51,050 nt of DNA from IMG/VR virus record IMGVR_UViG_3300017763_004019, positions 1 to 51,050 of that record. One strand, 5' to 3'. Positions 23,060 to 31,573 of the stretch are shown here, piece by piece (the first letter of the stretch is position 1; the number at the start of each line of letters is the position of its first letter). This stretch comes from a virus. The position numbers and the translations under genes are program-made. Under the pieces are notes generated by a model that had not been told where the DNA came from, ran no database searches, and saw only the letters and a program-made list of their open reading frames with translations.

Positions 23060-24081
23060 ACTTAGCTAAAGTACGTGAGATTATTTTTGCAGATATTTAC
23101 AAATTGCTAGACAGTTTTAATCTAGAATATACGCAGGATGGCGATAATATATTTATGAAGTGTCCCATCCATGAGGGTAGCGACAACCCAAACGCACTTT
23201 CTATATCATTAGATAAGCAGATGTGGAGATGTTGGACTCGCGGATGTCAAGACGATTACAAGTCTGACATATTTGGCTTTGTAAAAGGGGTTCTACAAAC
23301 AGACTCTTTTTCTGAAGCGCTGAAGTATGTATGTAAACTTTACGATGTAAACGGAGCTAAAAAAGATGGTAACAGCAGCAATAATTCTGCTAGTGTTGAC
23401 AATAGTGACTTTGGGCTACTTGTTCGCGCAATTAGCAGAACAGAAAGAAAGGATCAATGTGATGTCAGAGTGGAACACGTCACAAGACCAAAAACTGACG
23501 GATCTCCGTCACACTATTTTACATCTAGAGGCTATAGAAAAGAAACGTTGCAATTTTTTGGAGTTTGCGACTCTTCCGAAACCACCGGCTCCTTCAGACA
23601 TAGATCAATTATTCCAATCCCAGATTCAGAAGGAAGAGAAATTGGATTCATCGCTAGAGCAACAAGAGATTTTATTCAGCCAAAGTATCTATGGTCTAGA
23701 GGATTTAAAAAGTCGCAATACTTATACAACTACCACAACGCAATACAATCCTTAGCTCATCTAAACACCCTGTTCTTAGTAGAGGGTCAGGGTGATGTAT
23801 GGAGACTGTGGGAGTGCGGAGTAAGAAATGTTGTCGGTTTATTTGGTAGAGATATATCAAGTACGCAAAAAAAACTATTATTAGAAAGCGGTGCTACAAA
23901 ATTAATAGTACTAACAGACAACGACCAAGCAGGTAGAGAATCTAAAATTAAAATAAAAAGAGAAATGAGCAGATTGTTCACCTTAGTCTTTCCTAAGATG
24001 TCAAGCAAAGACTTGGGAGATATGAAGCAAGAAAAAATACAAACAGAAATATTACACAATCTAGAAGGATATTATAAATGA
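23020..24081 (+). CDS. DNA primase (CHC2 zinc finger and TOPRIM)
   Basis: Makes RNA primers for lagging-strand synthesis. The zinc finger uses C48, H51, C71 and C76 (KCPIHEG; RCWTRGC). A Ser/Asn-rich linker follows from about residue 115. The TOPRIM domain has E255 (LVEGQGD) and D300/D302 (LTDNDQAG). The protein is 353 residues with no helicase domain, since DnaB is separate. Residues 116-245 are encoded by the same DNA as a long +1-frame ORF at 23366-23755. Confidence 0.93.
   Translation: MYGKAIHKNKSTLDLAKVREIIFADIYKLLDSFNLEYTQDGDNIFMKCPIHEGSDNPNALSISLDKQMWRCWTRGCQDDYKSDIFGFVKGVLQTDSFSEALKYVCKLYDVNGAKKDGNSSNNSASVDNSDFGLLVRAISRTERKDQCDVRVEHVTRPKTDGSPSHYFTSRGYRKETLQFFGVCDSSETTGSFRHRSIIPIPDSEGREIGFIARATRDFIQPKYLWSRGFKKSQYLYNYHNAIQSLAHLNTLFLVEGQGDVWRLWECGVRNVVGLFGRDISSTQKKLLLESGATKLIVLTDNDQAGRESKIKIKREMSRLFTLVFPKMSSKDLGDMKQEKIQTEILHNLEGYYK
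23366..23755 (+). CDS. Possible overprinted gene inside primase: membrane-anchored coiled coil
   Basis: A 129-residue open frame in the +1 phase of the primase. It begins at ATG 23366 with GGAG at 23353-23356, nine bases ahead. Its N terminus is a clear transmembrane helix (AAIILLVLTIVTLGYLFAQL), followed by a charged coiled-coil region and a Pro-rich segment. It ends at 23755, just before the primase TOPRIM coding begins at about 23770, so it occupies the less constrained linker. The layout (inner-membrane helix plus coiled coil, nested in another gene) resembles phage spanin-type proteins. It may instead be a chance frame; I judge it plausible, not proven. Confidence 0.45.
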   Translation: MVTAAIILLVLTIVTLGYLFAQLAEQKERINVMSEWNTSQDQKLTDLRHTILHLEAIEKKRCNFLEFATLPKPPAPSDIDQLFQSQIQKEEKLDSSLEQQEILFSQSIYGLEDLKSRNTYTTTTTQYNP

Positions 24082-24860
24082 TCTTGGGAATAGCTGGGAA
24101 GAAACAGTCTGGGAAAAGCACAATAGCTAATATACTTCATGGGATTGTACTTAGTGAAACAGAAGCAATACAAGATTGGAATATTAGTAATGGTGGGAAG
24201 CTAAACATCTTGACAGACGATAAATGGGGAGAATTTGACATCTCAAGAAAAGATGATGATTTTGTATCATATGCGGAACATCACATGTGGCCCTTTATAA
24301 AGTTATACAGCTTTGCGGATACAGTAAAGTGGATGTGTACAGATTTGTTTGACGTGCCAAACGAGTGTGTCTGGGGAACTGACGAGCAAAAAAATCAGCT
24401 TCAGGAGCATTTACGTTGGGAGAACATGCCAAGATTTCAAAACATGAATCTGATGGTTAAGATGCCAATTGACGCTAGAAAGTCTTGGGGTTGGAGAGAA
24501 GGACCAATGACTTCGCGTGAGTTTATGCAATTCATTGGTACAGATATTATGCGTAAAATTTACGCACCAGTCTGGACAAACAATACAATTAGAAGAATAA
24601 CTTCAGAGCAATCAGCGTTAGCAGTCGTTGCGGATGTTCGCTTTCCAAACGAAGCTAAAGCTATAGAAGAAGCTAGTGGATTAGTGGTGAGAATGAAGCG
24701 ACAAGTATTTGATGACAACCACTCAAGTGAAGTGGCTCTGGACGATTACTCCTTTTCAGATTATATTGACAACCAGAATGGAAACATTCAAGACCTTGTG
24801 CGAAAGGGTAAACAACTATACAATCTTTTAAAGGAAAAAAATGCTAGTAACATACGTTAG
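24078..24860 (+). CDS. Deoxynucleoside monophosphate kinase-like protein
   Basis: Phosphorylates dNMPs to dNDPs. A 260-residue P-loop kinase with Walker A AGKKQSGKSTIAN at the N terminus. TSREFMQFIGTDIMRK and VVADVRFPNEAKAI match the lid and nucleotide-binding parts of phage dNMP kinases such as T4 gp1. It overlaps the primase by four bases and the RecB-like nuclease by 20. Together with RNR and dCMP deaminase it completes a dNTP supply line. Confidence 0.85.
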   Translation: MILGIAGKKQSGKSTIANILHGIVLSETEAIQDWNISNGGKLNILTDDKWGEFDISRKDDDFVSYAEHHMWPFIKLYSFADTVKWMCTDLFDVPNECVWGTDEQKNQLQEHLRWENMPRFQNMNLMVKMPIDARKSWGWREGPMTSREFMQFIGTDIMRKIYAPVWTNNTIRRITSEQSALAVVADVRFPNEAKAIEEASGLVVRMKRQVFDDNHSSEVALDDYSFSDYIDNQNGNIQDLVRKGKQLYNLLKEKNASNIR

Positions 24861-25878
24861 AAGTTCATCCTACAACAATTACGATTATTGCCAAATGCAA
24901 TATTTTCTAACCTACGTCTTAGGTTGGCGGTCTGATAGTGGTAAAAAAGCAGATATGGGGACTATGGCTCACAAGGTCATGGAAATTTTAGCAAGTCTTA
25001 AAAAATTTCAACAAGATAATTCCCGTAAAAAATATCTTGCGATTGAAGACGATAAGTGTGGTAAAATAAGAATAAAAAAAGAAGAGCTATACACTGATGA
25101 GTTTGTTGACGACATGACAGAGTTAGCGATCAAGAAGTACGCAGAAGGCTCTAAGCATAAATTTTATCGTGGAGATAGGAAAATAGTAAGGGAAACTGTT
25201 CAGACCTTCTTGACTCATAGTGACGGATTATTTGACCCAAGAAAAAGAAACATTTACCATCCAGAAGCTCAATTTGACATACCCATTGAGGAAGATTGGG
25301 CAAAATTTGAGTACCAAATTAACGGCGAAACAGTAAAAGGACAACTTGCGATCAAGGGTACGATTGACTTGACAACGCTTGTAGACGAAGACACTATTGA
25401 GGTTGTTGACTGGAAGACTGGACGTAGGATGGATTGGGCTACAGGGGAAGTCAAAGACTACGAAAAGCTGGAAGATGACGCTCAATTATTGCTATACTTC
25501 TACGCTATATCTAAAGTATATCCACAGTTTAAATATAGAATAATGAGCATTTTCTTTTATAAGGATAAGGAGGGAAAGGTTGACCCCACACCTTTTAGCA
25601 TTTGTTTAGATAAGTCAGATGAAGCTAGATTCTTAGAAAAACTAAAGAAACGCTTTCAAGAAATACAACAGAATATAAGCCCAAAACCAATTGATCACAC
25701 TAGAACTAACTTCAAATGTAAATATTTATGTCATTTTTGCAAGAATAACTTTGAAGGTAAGGATGAAAATATGTGTATAACTATAGAGAAGGCACTTAAA
25801 AAAGACGGGATGGATAAGGTAATAGAAGACTATACCGCGCCCGGATTTAACATTGGATTTTATGAGGCTCCGGGATAA
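24841..25878 (+). CDS. RecB/Cas4-like PD-(D/E)XK exonuclease, probable Fe-S
   Basis: A 345-residue nuclease of the RecB family. The catalytic core is GTIDLTTL (Asp176) followed by IEVVDWKTG (Asp190, Lys192), and DAQLLLYFYAI matches the QxxxY helix. A Cys at residue 17 (DYCQMQYF) and a C-terminal set (C293, C297, C300 and a fourth about 12 later) match the split cysteine pattern of AddB/Cas4 iron-sulfur nucleases. MGTMAHKVMEIL supplies an N-terminal His. Probable role in DNA end processing during recombination or packaging. Confidence 0.88.
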   Translation: MLVTYVRSSSYNNYDYCQMQYFLTYVLGWRSDSGKKADMGTMAHKVMEILASLKKFQQDNSRKKYLAIEDDKCGKIRIKKEELYTDEFVDDMTELAIKKYAEGSKHKFYRGDRKIVRETVQTFLTHSDGLFDPRKRNIYHPEAQFDIPIEEDWAKFEYQINGETVKGQLAIKGTIDLTTLVDEDTIEVVDWKTGRRMDWATGEVKDYEKLEDDAQLLLYFYAISKVYPQFKYRIMSIFFYKDKEGKVDPTPFSICLDKSDEARFLEKLKKRFQEIQQNISPKPIDHTRTNFKCKYLCHFCKNNFEGKDENMCITIEKALKKDGMDKVIEDYTAPGFNIGFYEAPG

Positions 25879-26099
25879 TGAAAATTTCTAGGATTTTTTC
25901 TTGGTTTACCATATTCACACTTTCCAGCATCTTAGCTGTTGACGCATATGTAAAAGTTGGTCGCGTTTGTGATGTCTGTAATAAAGAATGTTTTAAAGAA
26001 TCTGTCTTTACAGACTTTGTTGGAGCTAAAAAGTTAAATTATCAACATGCAGACTGCGTGTCAGAATGGGAACCACTACGTAAACCAGCAGGGAAATAA
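25878..26099 (+). CDS. Small secreted Cys-rich protein
   Basis: A 73-residue protein with an N-terminal signal or anchor (FSWFTIFTLSSILAVDA) and four Cys in the mature part (CDVCNKEC and a later HADC), which could bind metal or form disulfides. It starts in the stop of the RecB-like gene and precedes the DUF1501 gene by one base, suggesting the two are made together. Function unknown. Confidence 0.65.
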   Translation: MKISRIFSWFTIFTLSSILAVDAYVKVGRVCDVCNKECFKESVFTDFVGAKKLNYQHADCVSEWEPLRKPAGK

Positions 26100-26100
26100 A

Positions 26101-27330
26101 ATGAAAAGAAGAGATTTTATTAAGCTAGGAGCAACTACCTTTGTTTGCGGAAATGTAACAGCGAGCTATGCAGATGATAAGCAAAAAGAAGATACCGCAG
26201 TATTATTCCTATTCCTTGGAGGCGGTGCTTCTCATATTGAGACTTTTAATCCTATACCATTTGCTCCTGCTGACCGGCGATCTGTAACAGGTGCGACTAA
26301 GACAAACGTGGCTGGTGTAGAGTTAGGCGGTTTATTTAAAGAATTATCTAAACGTACAGACAAAATTGTAATCCCTAGAGCGTTTGGGCATAGAGATCAA
26401 AATCACGCCTCTGCTGTTCACTGGGTTGTTACGGGCGAAGCTAATTTTGGGACTGGAACAAGCTCTAAATGGCCTAGCTACGGCTCTATGATGAGCAAGC
26501 ATCACGGTGTAAACACAGACGATGGATTGCCTACATACGTTAAGCTAGGCTCTTACGATCACAATGGGGCGGCTTGGCTTGGCGGTAAATATACAGGCTT
26601 TGACGCGACCAGAGAGGGTCGTAAAGACTTACAGCTACTTGGTAAAAGTGATGATTTCAAGCGTAGACTCCATGCCCTTAATGTAATTGATGGTAATTTT
26701 ATCGCTAAAAAACAACAGATGGCAAAGGACTGGAGTGACCTTCGTAATCAATCTGTTGACATCATCCTTGGTAATGGCTCTAAAGCGTTCCGCTACGAGA
26801 ACGACAAAGATTACAACAAGTTCAAGGAAGCAACTCTTGGGCAGGATGCCCTTACTGCAATTAGATTGCTGGAGGCTGGCTCTAAGTTTGTGTCATTAAG
26901 TTATGGCGGTTGGGATATGCACCAAAATATTGGTCAAGCACTATCTACAAAACAGGTAGAGTTAGATCATTACCTTGGTAAAATTATGGATACCCTAGAA
27001 GCTAGAGGCATGTATGAGCGTGTTATGCTTGTGGTTACTTCCGAGTTTGGCAGAACCCCAAAAGTAAATCAAAATCAAGGTAGAGATCACTTTGGTAAAC
27101 TAGCACCGCTTATGATTAGTTGTGGTAGCTATGAAATGGGGCGCACCATTGGAGCGTCTAGCCCCAACGCAGACGACTTTGATCAAGGGAGATGTGGGCC
27201 AGAGGATTTGGCTTGGACTATTTACGATCATCTGGACATGATGAAACCAACGCGATACACCGCTACGGACGGCAGACCCCACAGTATCGTGAAAGAAGAT
27301 TCTAAAAATATTTTAAAGGACATAGCGTGA
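26101..27330 (+). CDS. DUF1501-family exported protein with Tat signal
   Basis: A 409-residue protein with an alkaline phosphatase/sulfatase-like fold. The start at 26101 gives a Tat signal, MKRRDFIKLGATTF, exporting it folded. Family features are LFLFLGGGASHIETFNP, PRAFGHRDQNHASAVHW, SLSYGGWDMHQNI and VVTSEFGRTPKVNQNQGRDHF, with Asp/His residues in metal-ligand positions. DUF1501 genes are abundant in Planctomycetes and some other bacteria, and their reaction is not established. Finding one in a phage-like gene run is unusual. It is GTGA-coupled to a PAP2 phosphatase. Confidence 0.85.
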   Translation: MKRRDFIKLGATTFVCGNVTASYADDKQKEDTAVLFLFLGGGASHIETFNPIPFAPADRRSVTGATKTNVAGVELGGLFKELSKRTDKIVIPRAFGHRDQNHASAVHWVVTGEANFGTGTSSKWPSYGSMMSKHHGVNTDDGLPTYVKLGSYDHNGAAWLGGKYTGFDATREGRKDLQLLGKSDDFKRRLHALNVIDGNFIAKKQQMAKDWSDLRNQSVDIILGNGSKAFRYENDKDYNKFKEATLGQDALTAIRLLEAGSKFVSLSYGGWDMHQNIGQALSTKQVELDHYLGKIMDTLEARGMYERVMLVVTSEFGRTPKVNQNQGRDHFGKLAPLMISCGSYEMGRTIGASSPNADDFDQGRCGPEDLAWTIYDHLDMMKPTRYTATDGRPHSIVKEDSKNILKDIA

Positions 27331-27986
27331 GCAAATTAATACCGGAAGCTAATAAGAATGTAACTTCATCAATAAGAAGTATGAAATATGATGAAGGGTT
27401 CAAGAAGTGGAACGTTTCTGATAAAGTCACAATAGGGTGGAATGGTGTATTGCCCATACCCCCAGAAAATACCAGTCACTTCACCATACAAGAACTAATG
27501 GATATGAGTGAGTTAACTAGAAATCTTTCATCATCTGAAAAAGATTTAGTTATCATGGTGGATGTTGATCCCAATAGCGTGTTTGAAAAAATGATAAAGA
27601 AACATAATTTAAAGAATCATAAAGATCAGCTTAAAAAAGCGTGGGGAATAATAAAGCCTATTATTTTAAACTTAAAGTGGAAATTCAATAGGCCGCGACC
27701 TTATCAGCTAGCAGAAGCGTATGGGATAGATTTAAAAGTATTAGTAACTGACACTCATCATACACCAGCTTATCCGTCTGGTCACACTGCGGAAGCTGCA
27801 ATGATGGGTTATATATTAGCAGAACATTATCCACATCTTTCATCGGAAATTTTTGACAAAATAGACTTAGCTGGTAAAGCCAGAGTTTTACAGGGTGTTC
27901 ATTATCCATCAGATAATGATGCATCTATGGTTATCACAGGGGCTTTGTGGCAAGACATAAAACATCACATCTTAGGAGAAAAATAA
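27327..27986 (+). CDS. PAP2-type phosphatase (phosphatidic acid phosphatase/vanadium haloperoxidase family)
   Basis: A 219-residue protein starting at GTG (27327) within the DUF1501 stop. The three PAP2 motifs are visible: KWKFNRPRP (Kx6RP), YPSGHT, and ARVLQGVHYPSDND (the Rx5HxxxD type). These residues hold and cleave a phosphate ester. Unlike lipid phosphatases there are no clear transmembrane helices, so it is probably a soluble acid phosphatase-like enzyme. No signal peptide is evident. Substrate unknown. Confidence 0.85.
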   Translation: MSKLIPEANKNVTSSIRSMKYDEGFKKWNVSDKVTIGWNGVLPIPPENTSHFTIQELMDMSELTRNLSSSEKDLVIMVDVDPNSVFEKMIKKHNLKNHKDQLKKAWGIIKPIILNLKWKFNRPRPYQLAEAYGIDLKVLVTDTHHTPAYPSGHTAEAAMMGYILAEHYPHLSSEIFDKIDLAGKARVLQGVHYPSDNDASMVITGALWQDIKHHILGEK

Positions 27987-29173
27987 TGCCAATTCCAAAA
28001 AGAAAAGACGGTGAAGACAGAAGCGAATTTATGTCTCGCTGTATGTCAGACCCCAACATGAATAAAGAATATAAAAAAGGAGATCAAAGAACAGGGGTCT
28101 GCCTATCTAAAGCCTGCGAAGGTATGGACTATGTTCAAGCAGCAGACTTCAAGTATAACTACGAAGAGTATGGATACACAGAAGAAATTACAGAAGCTAA
28201 CTTTGTAGTTCCAGAAGAAGAAGATTACATTGACTATGGGGAAGATGAGCTTGTCTGGGATTTTGCAGCAGATCGTCCGGGACTATGGGAAAATATTCGC
28301 AGAAAGAAACAAAAAGAAGGCAAAAATTATAAGCCTGCTAAAACTGAAAAAGAAGGAAGACCAACTCAAGATCAGCTAAAACGCGCTCAGTCTGACGACG
28401 AGTATCTTAGTTATGCAGATCATGCAGAAGCAGACAAGCCGGGACCAAAAGATCCACGTAGAACTCCCGCCCCCAAGAAAGACCAAAAGAAAGGCTCCAA
28501 AAAGAACAAGCCTGACAGCGCAAAGGATGGTTCAGGAAAGGTCACGTTCAGCAAAGAGGTGACTGCTCAACTGTCAGCAAAGGTCAAAGAACACAACGCT
28601 AAAGGCAAAGGTTCTAAGGCTACACTGGGTATGCTCAAGGCAGTCTATCGTCGTGGATCTGGAGCTTTTTCTACTAGTCACGCCCCAAAAATGAGTCGTC
28701 ATGGCTGGGCTATCGCTAGAGTAAACGCTTTCCTCAAGCTACTCAGAAGTGGTAGACCATCTAATCCCAAGTATACCACAGATAATGACCTTCTACCTAA
28801 AGGACATCCAAGAGCAGGAAAAGCCAAAGCAGACTATAAATATAAAGACCCTAAGACTGGAGAGATTTATCAGTATGAACGTCAAGGTATTTATAAAAAA
28901 GATGGACGCACTCTCATTCCTGCCAGTGCATCAAAATACCAAGGGAAAACAGTAAAATTAAATAAGCCTTTCAGAACGCCAGACGGACCAAAGAAAAGAT
29001 CCGTGTACGTTAAGAATGAAAAAGGGAACGTAGTTAAGGTCAACTTTGGAGACCCTAACATGAAAATTAAGAAGAGTGATCCGGGACGAAGAAAGAATTT
29101 TCGGGCTAGACATAACTGCGATAATCCGGGGCCAAAATGGAAGGCTAGATACTGGTCTTGCAGAGCTTGGTAA
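27986..29173 (+). CDS. Multi-motif phage protein with DUF5872-like domain
   Basis: A 395-residue protein that joins several phage-associated modules. Residues 1-43 (PKRKDGEDRSEFMSRCM... GVCLSKAC) look like the short motif often found at the ends of phage portal or scaffold-type proteins. Residues about 185-275 (KVKEHNAKGKGSKATLGMLKAVYRRG... HGWAIARVNAFLKLLRSG) resemble DUF5872. The C terminus (GRRKNFRARHNCDNPGPKWK... YWSCRAW) is another Cys-bearing motif. The middle is Lys/Pro-rich and disordered. A virion or packaging role is likely but unproven. The start at 27986 follows AGGAG; the in-frame 27947 start lies inside the PAP2 gene. Confidence 0.72.
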   Translation: MPIPKRKDGEDRSEFMSRCMSDPNMNKEYKKGDQRTGVCLSKACEGMDYVQAADFKYNYEEYGYTEEITEANFVVPEEEDYIDYGEDELVWDFAADRPGLWENIRRKKQKEGKNYKPAKTEKEGRPTQDQLKRAQSDDEYLSYADHAEADKPGPKDPRRTPAPKKDQKKGSKKNKPDSAKDGSGKVTFSKEVTAQLSAKVKEHNAKGKGSKATLGMLKAVYRRGSGAFSTSHAPKMSRHGWAIARVNAFLKLLRSGRPSNPKYTTDNDLLPKGHPRAGKAKADYKYKDPKTGEIYQYERQGIYKKDGRTLIPASASKYQGKTVKLNKPFRTPDGPKKRSVYVKNEKGNVVKVNFGDPNMKIKKSDPGRRKNFRARHNCDNPGPKWKARYWSCRAW

Positions 29174-29190
29174 ATATTTTCATATTTAGA

Positions 29191-29219
29191 TTGCATATTC
29201 AATAGGGCGGTGCTATAAT
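29191..29219 (+). promoter_or_regulatory. Promoter for the polymerase unit
   Basis: TTGCAT (29191-29196), 17-base spacer, TATAAT (29214-29219). The -10 box is perfect and the -35 matches 4 of 6. It lies in the 90-base gap before dnaE. Confidence 0.7.
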
Positions 29220-29235
29220 ATAGTACCGCTCTATT
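29201..29235 (+). promoter_or_regulatory. 35-bp palindrome over the -10 box, candidate operator
   Basis: AATAGGGCGGT (29201-29211) is mirrored by ACCGCTCTATT (29225-29235) with one mismatch, and the centre CTATAATATAG (29213-29223) is itself a perfect palindrome around A29218. The only other asymmetry is at positions 29212/29224. It covers the -10 box and the spacer, a typical place for a dimeric repressor. The expected transcription start would exclude most of it from RNA, so it is more likely a DNA site than an RNA hairpin. Confidence 0.6.
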
Positions 29236-29263
29236 TGATTACAAACATTGAAGGAAAAAGAAT

Positions 29264-30892
29264 ATGGACTGGTTCCCCCTGTGTAATTACACACACTACT
29301 CACTACAAAAGGGCTTTTCTAAGCCACATGAGTTAGCTAAAAAATGCTCTCAAAATTCATACCCTGCATGTGGTATAGCAGACTATAAATCTATATCTGG
29401 AGTGATATCTTTTTATAAATCTTGCATCTCTAATAACATTAAACCAATCATTGGCTGTTCTTTTGATGGATTTCATCTATTCTGTAAGAACAAAAAAGGT
29501 TGGCTAGAACTTATTGAAATAGTCTCATCAATAAGTGCTGACGGAGTTGTTGACAATGGCTTGGTGGTAAGCCTGTGTAAAAATGGAAACTTTATATGTG
29601 TCGCTGAAGATGTGTCAAAGTCTCCCATAAAAGGTGAAGATTTCTATCAGAAGACTGAGTGCTTCTTAGAAACTTATTATGTGAACAGATCTGACGCACC
29701 CCTTCATAGAATTAGCCTATGCTCTGCGATGAAGACTACACTGCCAAAGGTAATGAAGAGTATAAACAATAATGAAAATATTGAAAACTCAGAGTTCTTT
29801 GAGCAAAACAACTTCTTCTTAAAAGACGATGTAGAAGTAGCAGAACTAATATTATCAGACACAAAGATTGAAAGATTTAAAGAAATATACAACAAGTGTG
29901 ACAACTATGAGATATTGAACAAGCCTATGCTGCCCAACTTTCCAGCACCAAACGGAAAGTCTGAAGAAGATTACCTGAGAGACCTAGCGAGAAAAGGTTG
30001 GGTAGAGCTACTTGTTAAACATGGCAAGGTGGAAGACAAGAAAAAGAAGCAAGAATATCTTGATAGATTTTTGATGGAATTTGATGTTATAGAAAATGCC
30101 AATCTATTCGGTTATTTTCTAATCGTACAAGATATCGTTAATCATGTAAACAGCCAAGGTTGGCTATCTGGTCCGGGGCGAGGTTCCGCTGCTGGATGTC
30201 TGATATCTTACTTGGTGGGTATCACAAAGATTGACCCCATTGAATTTGATCTTCTGTTTGAGAGATTCTACAATAGCGGTAGAAACACAGAAACCCACGT
30301 ATCCCTGCCAGATATTGATATGGACGTACCGGGAAACAAGAGAGACGAGATTATTACATACTTGAAAGATAAGTATGGAAATAGTAATGTTAGTCAGATG
30401 TTGACATTCGGAAGACTACAAGGCAGGAGCGCACTGAAAGAAGTGCTACGAGTTAACGCTGCTTGCGGTTTTAGCGAAATGAACGAGATAACAAAAGCCA
30501 TACCTGACGAAGCTGCAATTTCAGATCAACTCGCAGAGATGGATGAGGAAGACAGATCTATTATTAGATGGTCACTAATCAATAATCCAGAAGACCTTAG
30601 AGATTATTGCTTTATTAATGATCGTGGAGAGCTTGACGGAGATTACGCAGAGTTTTTTGACCAAGCAATCAGAATAGAAGGAACATTTAAAACACAGGGT
30701 AAACACGCTGCTGGTGTCGTAATATCAGCAGAACCGTTGCACAAAGTTTGCCCTATGGTAAACCAGAAAAGCGGTGGAGAAAAAATTGCTGGTCTTGAGA
30801 TGGCAGACTTAGAATCTTTAGGTCACGTAAAATTTGACGTACTCGGTATTAACTTATTAGACAAGATTATGAAAATTAAGGAACTAGTATGA
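29264..30892 (+). CDS. dnaE: DNA polymerase III alpha subunit (DnaE-type), N-terminal part of split gene
   Basis: The first 542 residues of a C-family DNA polymerase. The PHP domain at the N terminus is degenerate: the usual HLHxHS start is NYTHYSL and the TDH motif is ADY, so metal-dependent proofreading there is probably lost. The palm is complete, with SGPGRGSAAGCLISYL, catalytic Asp350 and Asp352 (LPDIDMDVPG) and Asp525 (HVKFDVLG). It stops 17 residues after Asp525, where other DnaE proteins continue into the fingers. The stop overlaps the exonuclease ATG (ATGA), and the rest of the polymerase resumes at 31574. Confidence 0.93.
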   Translation: MDWFPLCNYTHYSLQKGFSKPHELAKKCSQNSYPACGIADYKSISGVISFYKSCISNNIKPIIGCSFDGFHLFCKNKKGWLELIEIVSSISADGVVDNGLVVSLCKNGNFICVAEDVSKSPIKGEDFYQKTECFLETYYVNRSDAPLHRISLCSAMKTTLPKVMKSINNNENIENSEFFEQNNFFLKDDVEVAELILSDTKIERFKEIYNKCDNYEILNKPMLPNFPAPNGKSEEDYLRDLARKGWVELLVKHGKVEDKKKKQEYLDRFLMEFDVIENANLFGYFLIVQDIVNHVNSQGWLSGPGRGSAAGCLISYLVGITKIDPIEFDLLFERFYNSGRNTETHVSLPDIDMDVPGNKRDEIITYLKDKYGNSNVSQMLTFGRLQGRSALKEVLRVNAACGFSEMNEITKAIPDEAAISDQLAEMDEEDRSIIRWSLINNPEDLRDYCFINDRGELDGDYAEFFDQAIRIEGTFKTQGKHAAGVVISAEPLHKVCPMVNQKSGGEKIAGLEMADLESLGHVKFDVLGINLLDKIMKIKELV

Positions 30893-31563
30893 ACAGAGAT
30901 ATTATAGTATTTGACTTTGAAACAGGTGGTCGGAACCCAATGAAGTGTCAACCAACGCAAATTGCAGCGTTGGCTTTAGACGGTAGAAACTTTAGAGTCA
31001 AGGGAGAGTTCAATAGCATGATGCGTCCAATCTTGGATGACAAAAAAGCAGTCGCAGCGGGCGTTGATCCAATTGAAGAGGGTGCTTTGAAAGTTACCGG
31101 TCAGACCAGAGAACAGCTAGCTAAAGCTCCACTACCCAAAGGTGTCTGGAAAAAATTCTGTACCTTTGTAAATAAGTACAACTGGAAAAGCACACCTTAT
31201 TTTGCTCCAATACCAGCGGGATTTAACATCATCGGTTATGACATGAAGATTGTAGACCGACTATGTAAGGAGTACGGACCTTACGACGACAAGAGAGAGT
31301 GTCAAAAATTATTTCATCAGATATATAAGATTGATGTAATGGACGATGTGTGGCTCTGGACAGAAGGCGACCCCAATGTTAAGTCTATTAGTATGGATAG
31401 CCTAAGAGAAAGAATGGGATTATCTAGTGAAAATGCTCACGATGCATTGCAAGATGTCAGAGATACAGCTAATATATTTATAAAGCTGCAAAAATCAAGA
31501 AGAGCAGTTTATAAGAATATGAAATTTGAAAAAGCTTTTGCAGACGGACAACTATACGTTTAG
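30889..31563 (+). CDS. DnaQ-like 3'-5' exonuclease (DEDDh)
   Basis: A 224-residue DEDD exonuclease, probably the proofreader of the split polymerase. Exo I is VFDFETGG (Asp9, Glu11), Exo II is GFNIIGYDMKIVD (Asp), and Exo III is AHDALQDVRDT (His and Asp), which makes it DEDDh like DnaQ. It lies between the two halves of dnaE and overlaps the first by four bases. It has no polymerase or beta-clamp-like segment of its own. Physical pairing with the polymerase is inferred from position. Confidence 0.92.
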   Translation: MNRDIIVFDFETGGRNPMKCQPTQIAALALDGRNFRVKGEFNSMMRPILDDKKAVAAGVDPIEEGALKVTGQTREQLAKAPLPKGVWKKFCTFVNKYNWKSTPYFAPIPAGFNIIGYDMKIVDRLCKEYGPYDDKRECQKLFHQIYKIDVMDDVWLWTEGDPNVKSISMDSLRERMGLSSENAHDALQDVRDTANIFIKLQKSRRAVYKNMKFEKAFADGQLYV

Positions 31564-31573
31564 GTTGAAAAAT

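Noticed and set aside
27947-27985. Upstream start for the multi-motif protein
   Set aside because: Lies in the PAP2 gene; the ATG at 27986 follows AGGAG.
29201-29235. Transcription terminator at the polymerase promoter palindrome
   Set aside because: No T run follows and it overlaps a -10 box.
30880-30900. Sequencing frameshift as the cause of the dnaE split
   Set aside because: The two parts are separated by a full gene, and the break lies in a natural linker with coupled starts.
30893-31573. Intein or group I intron in dnaE
   Set aside because: The insert is a complete exonuclease gene with its own start and stop; no splice motifs (Cys/Ser...His-Asn) or intron core are seen.
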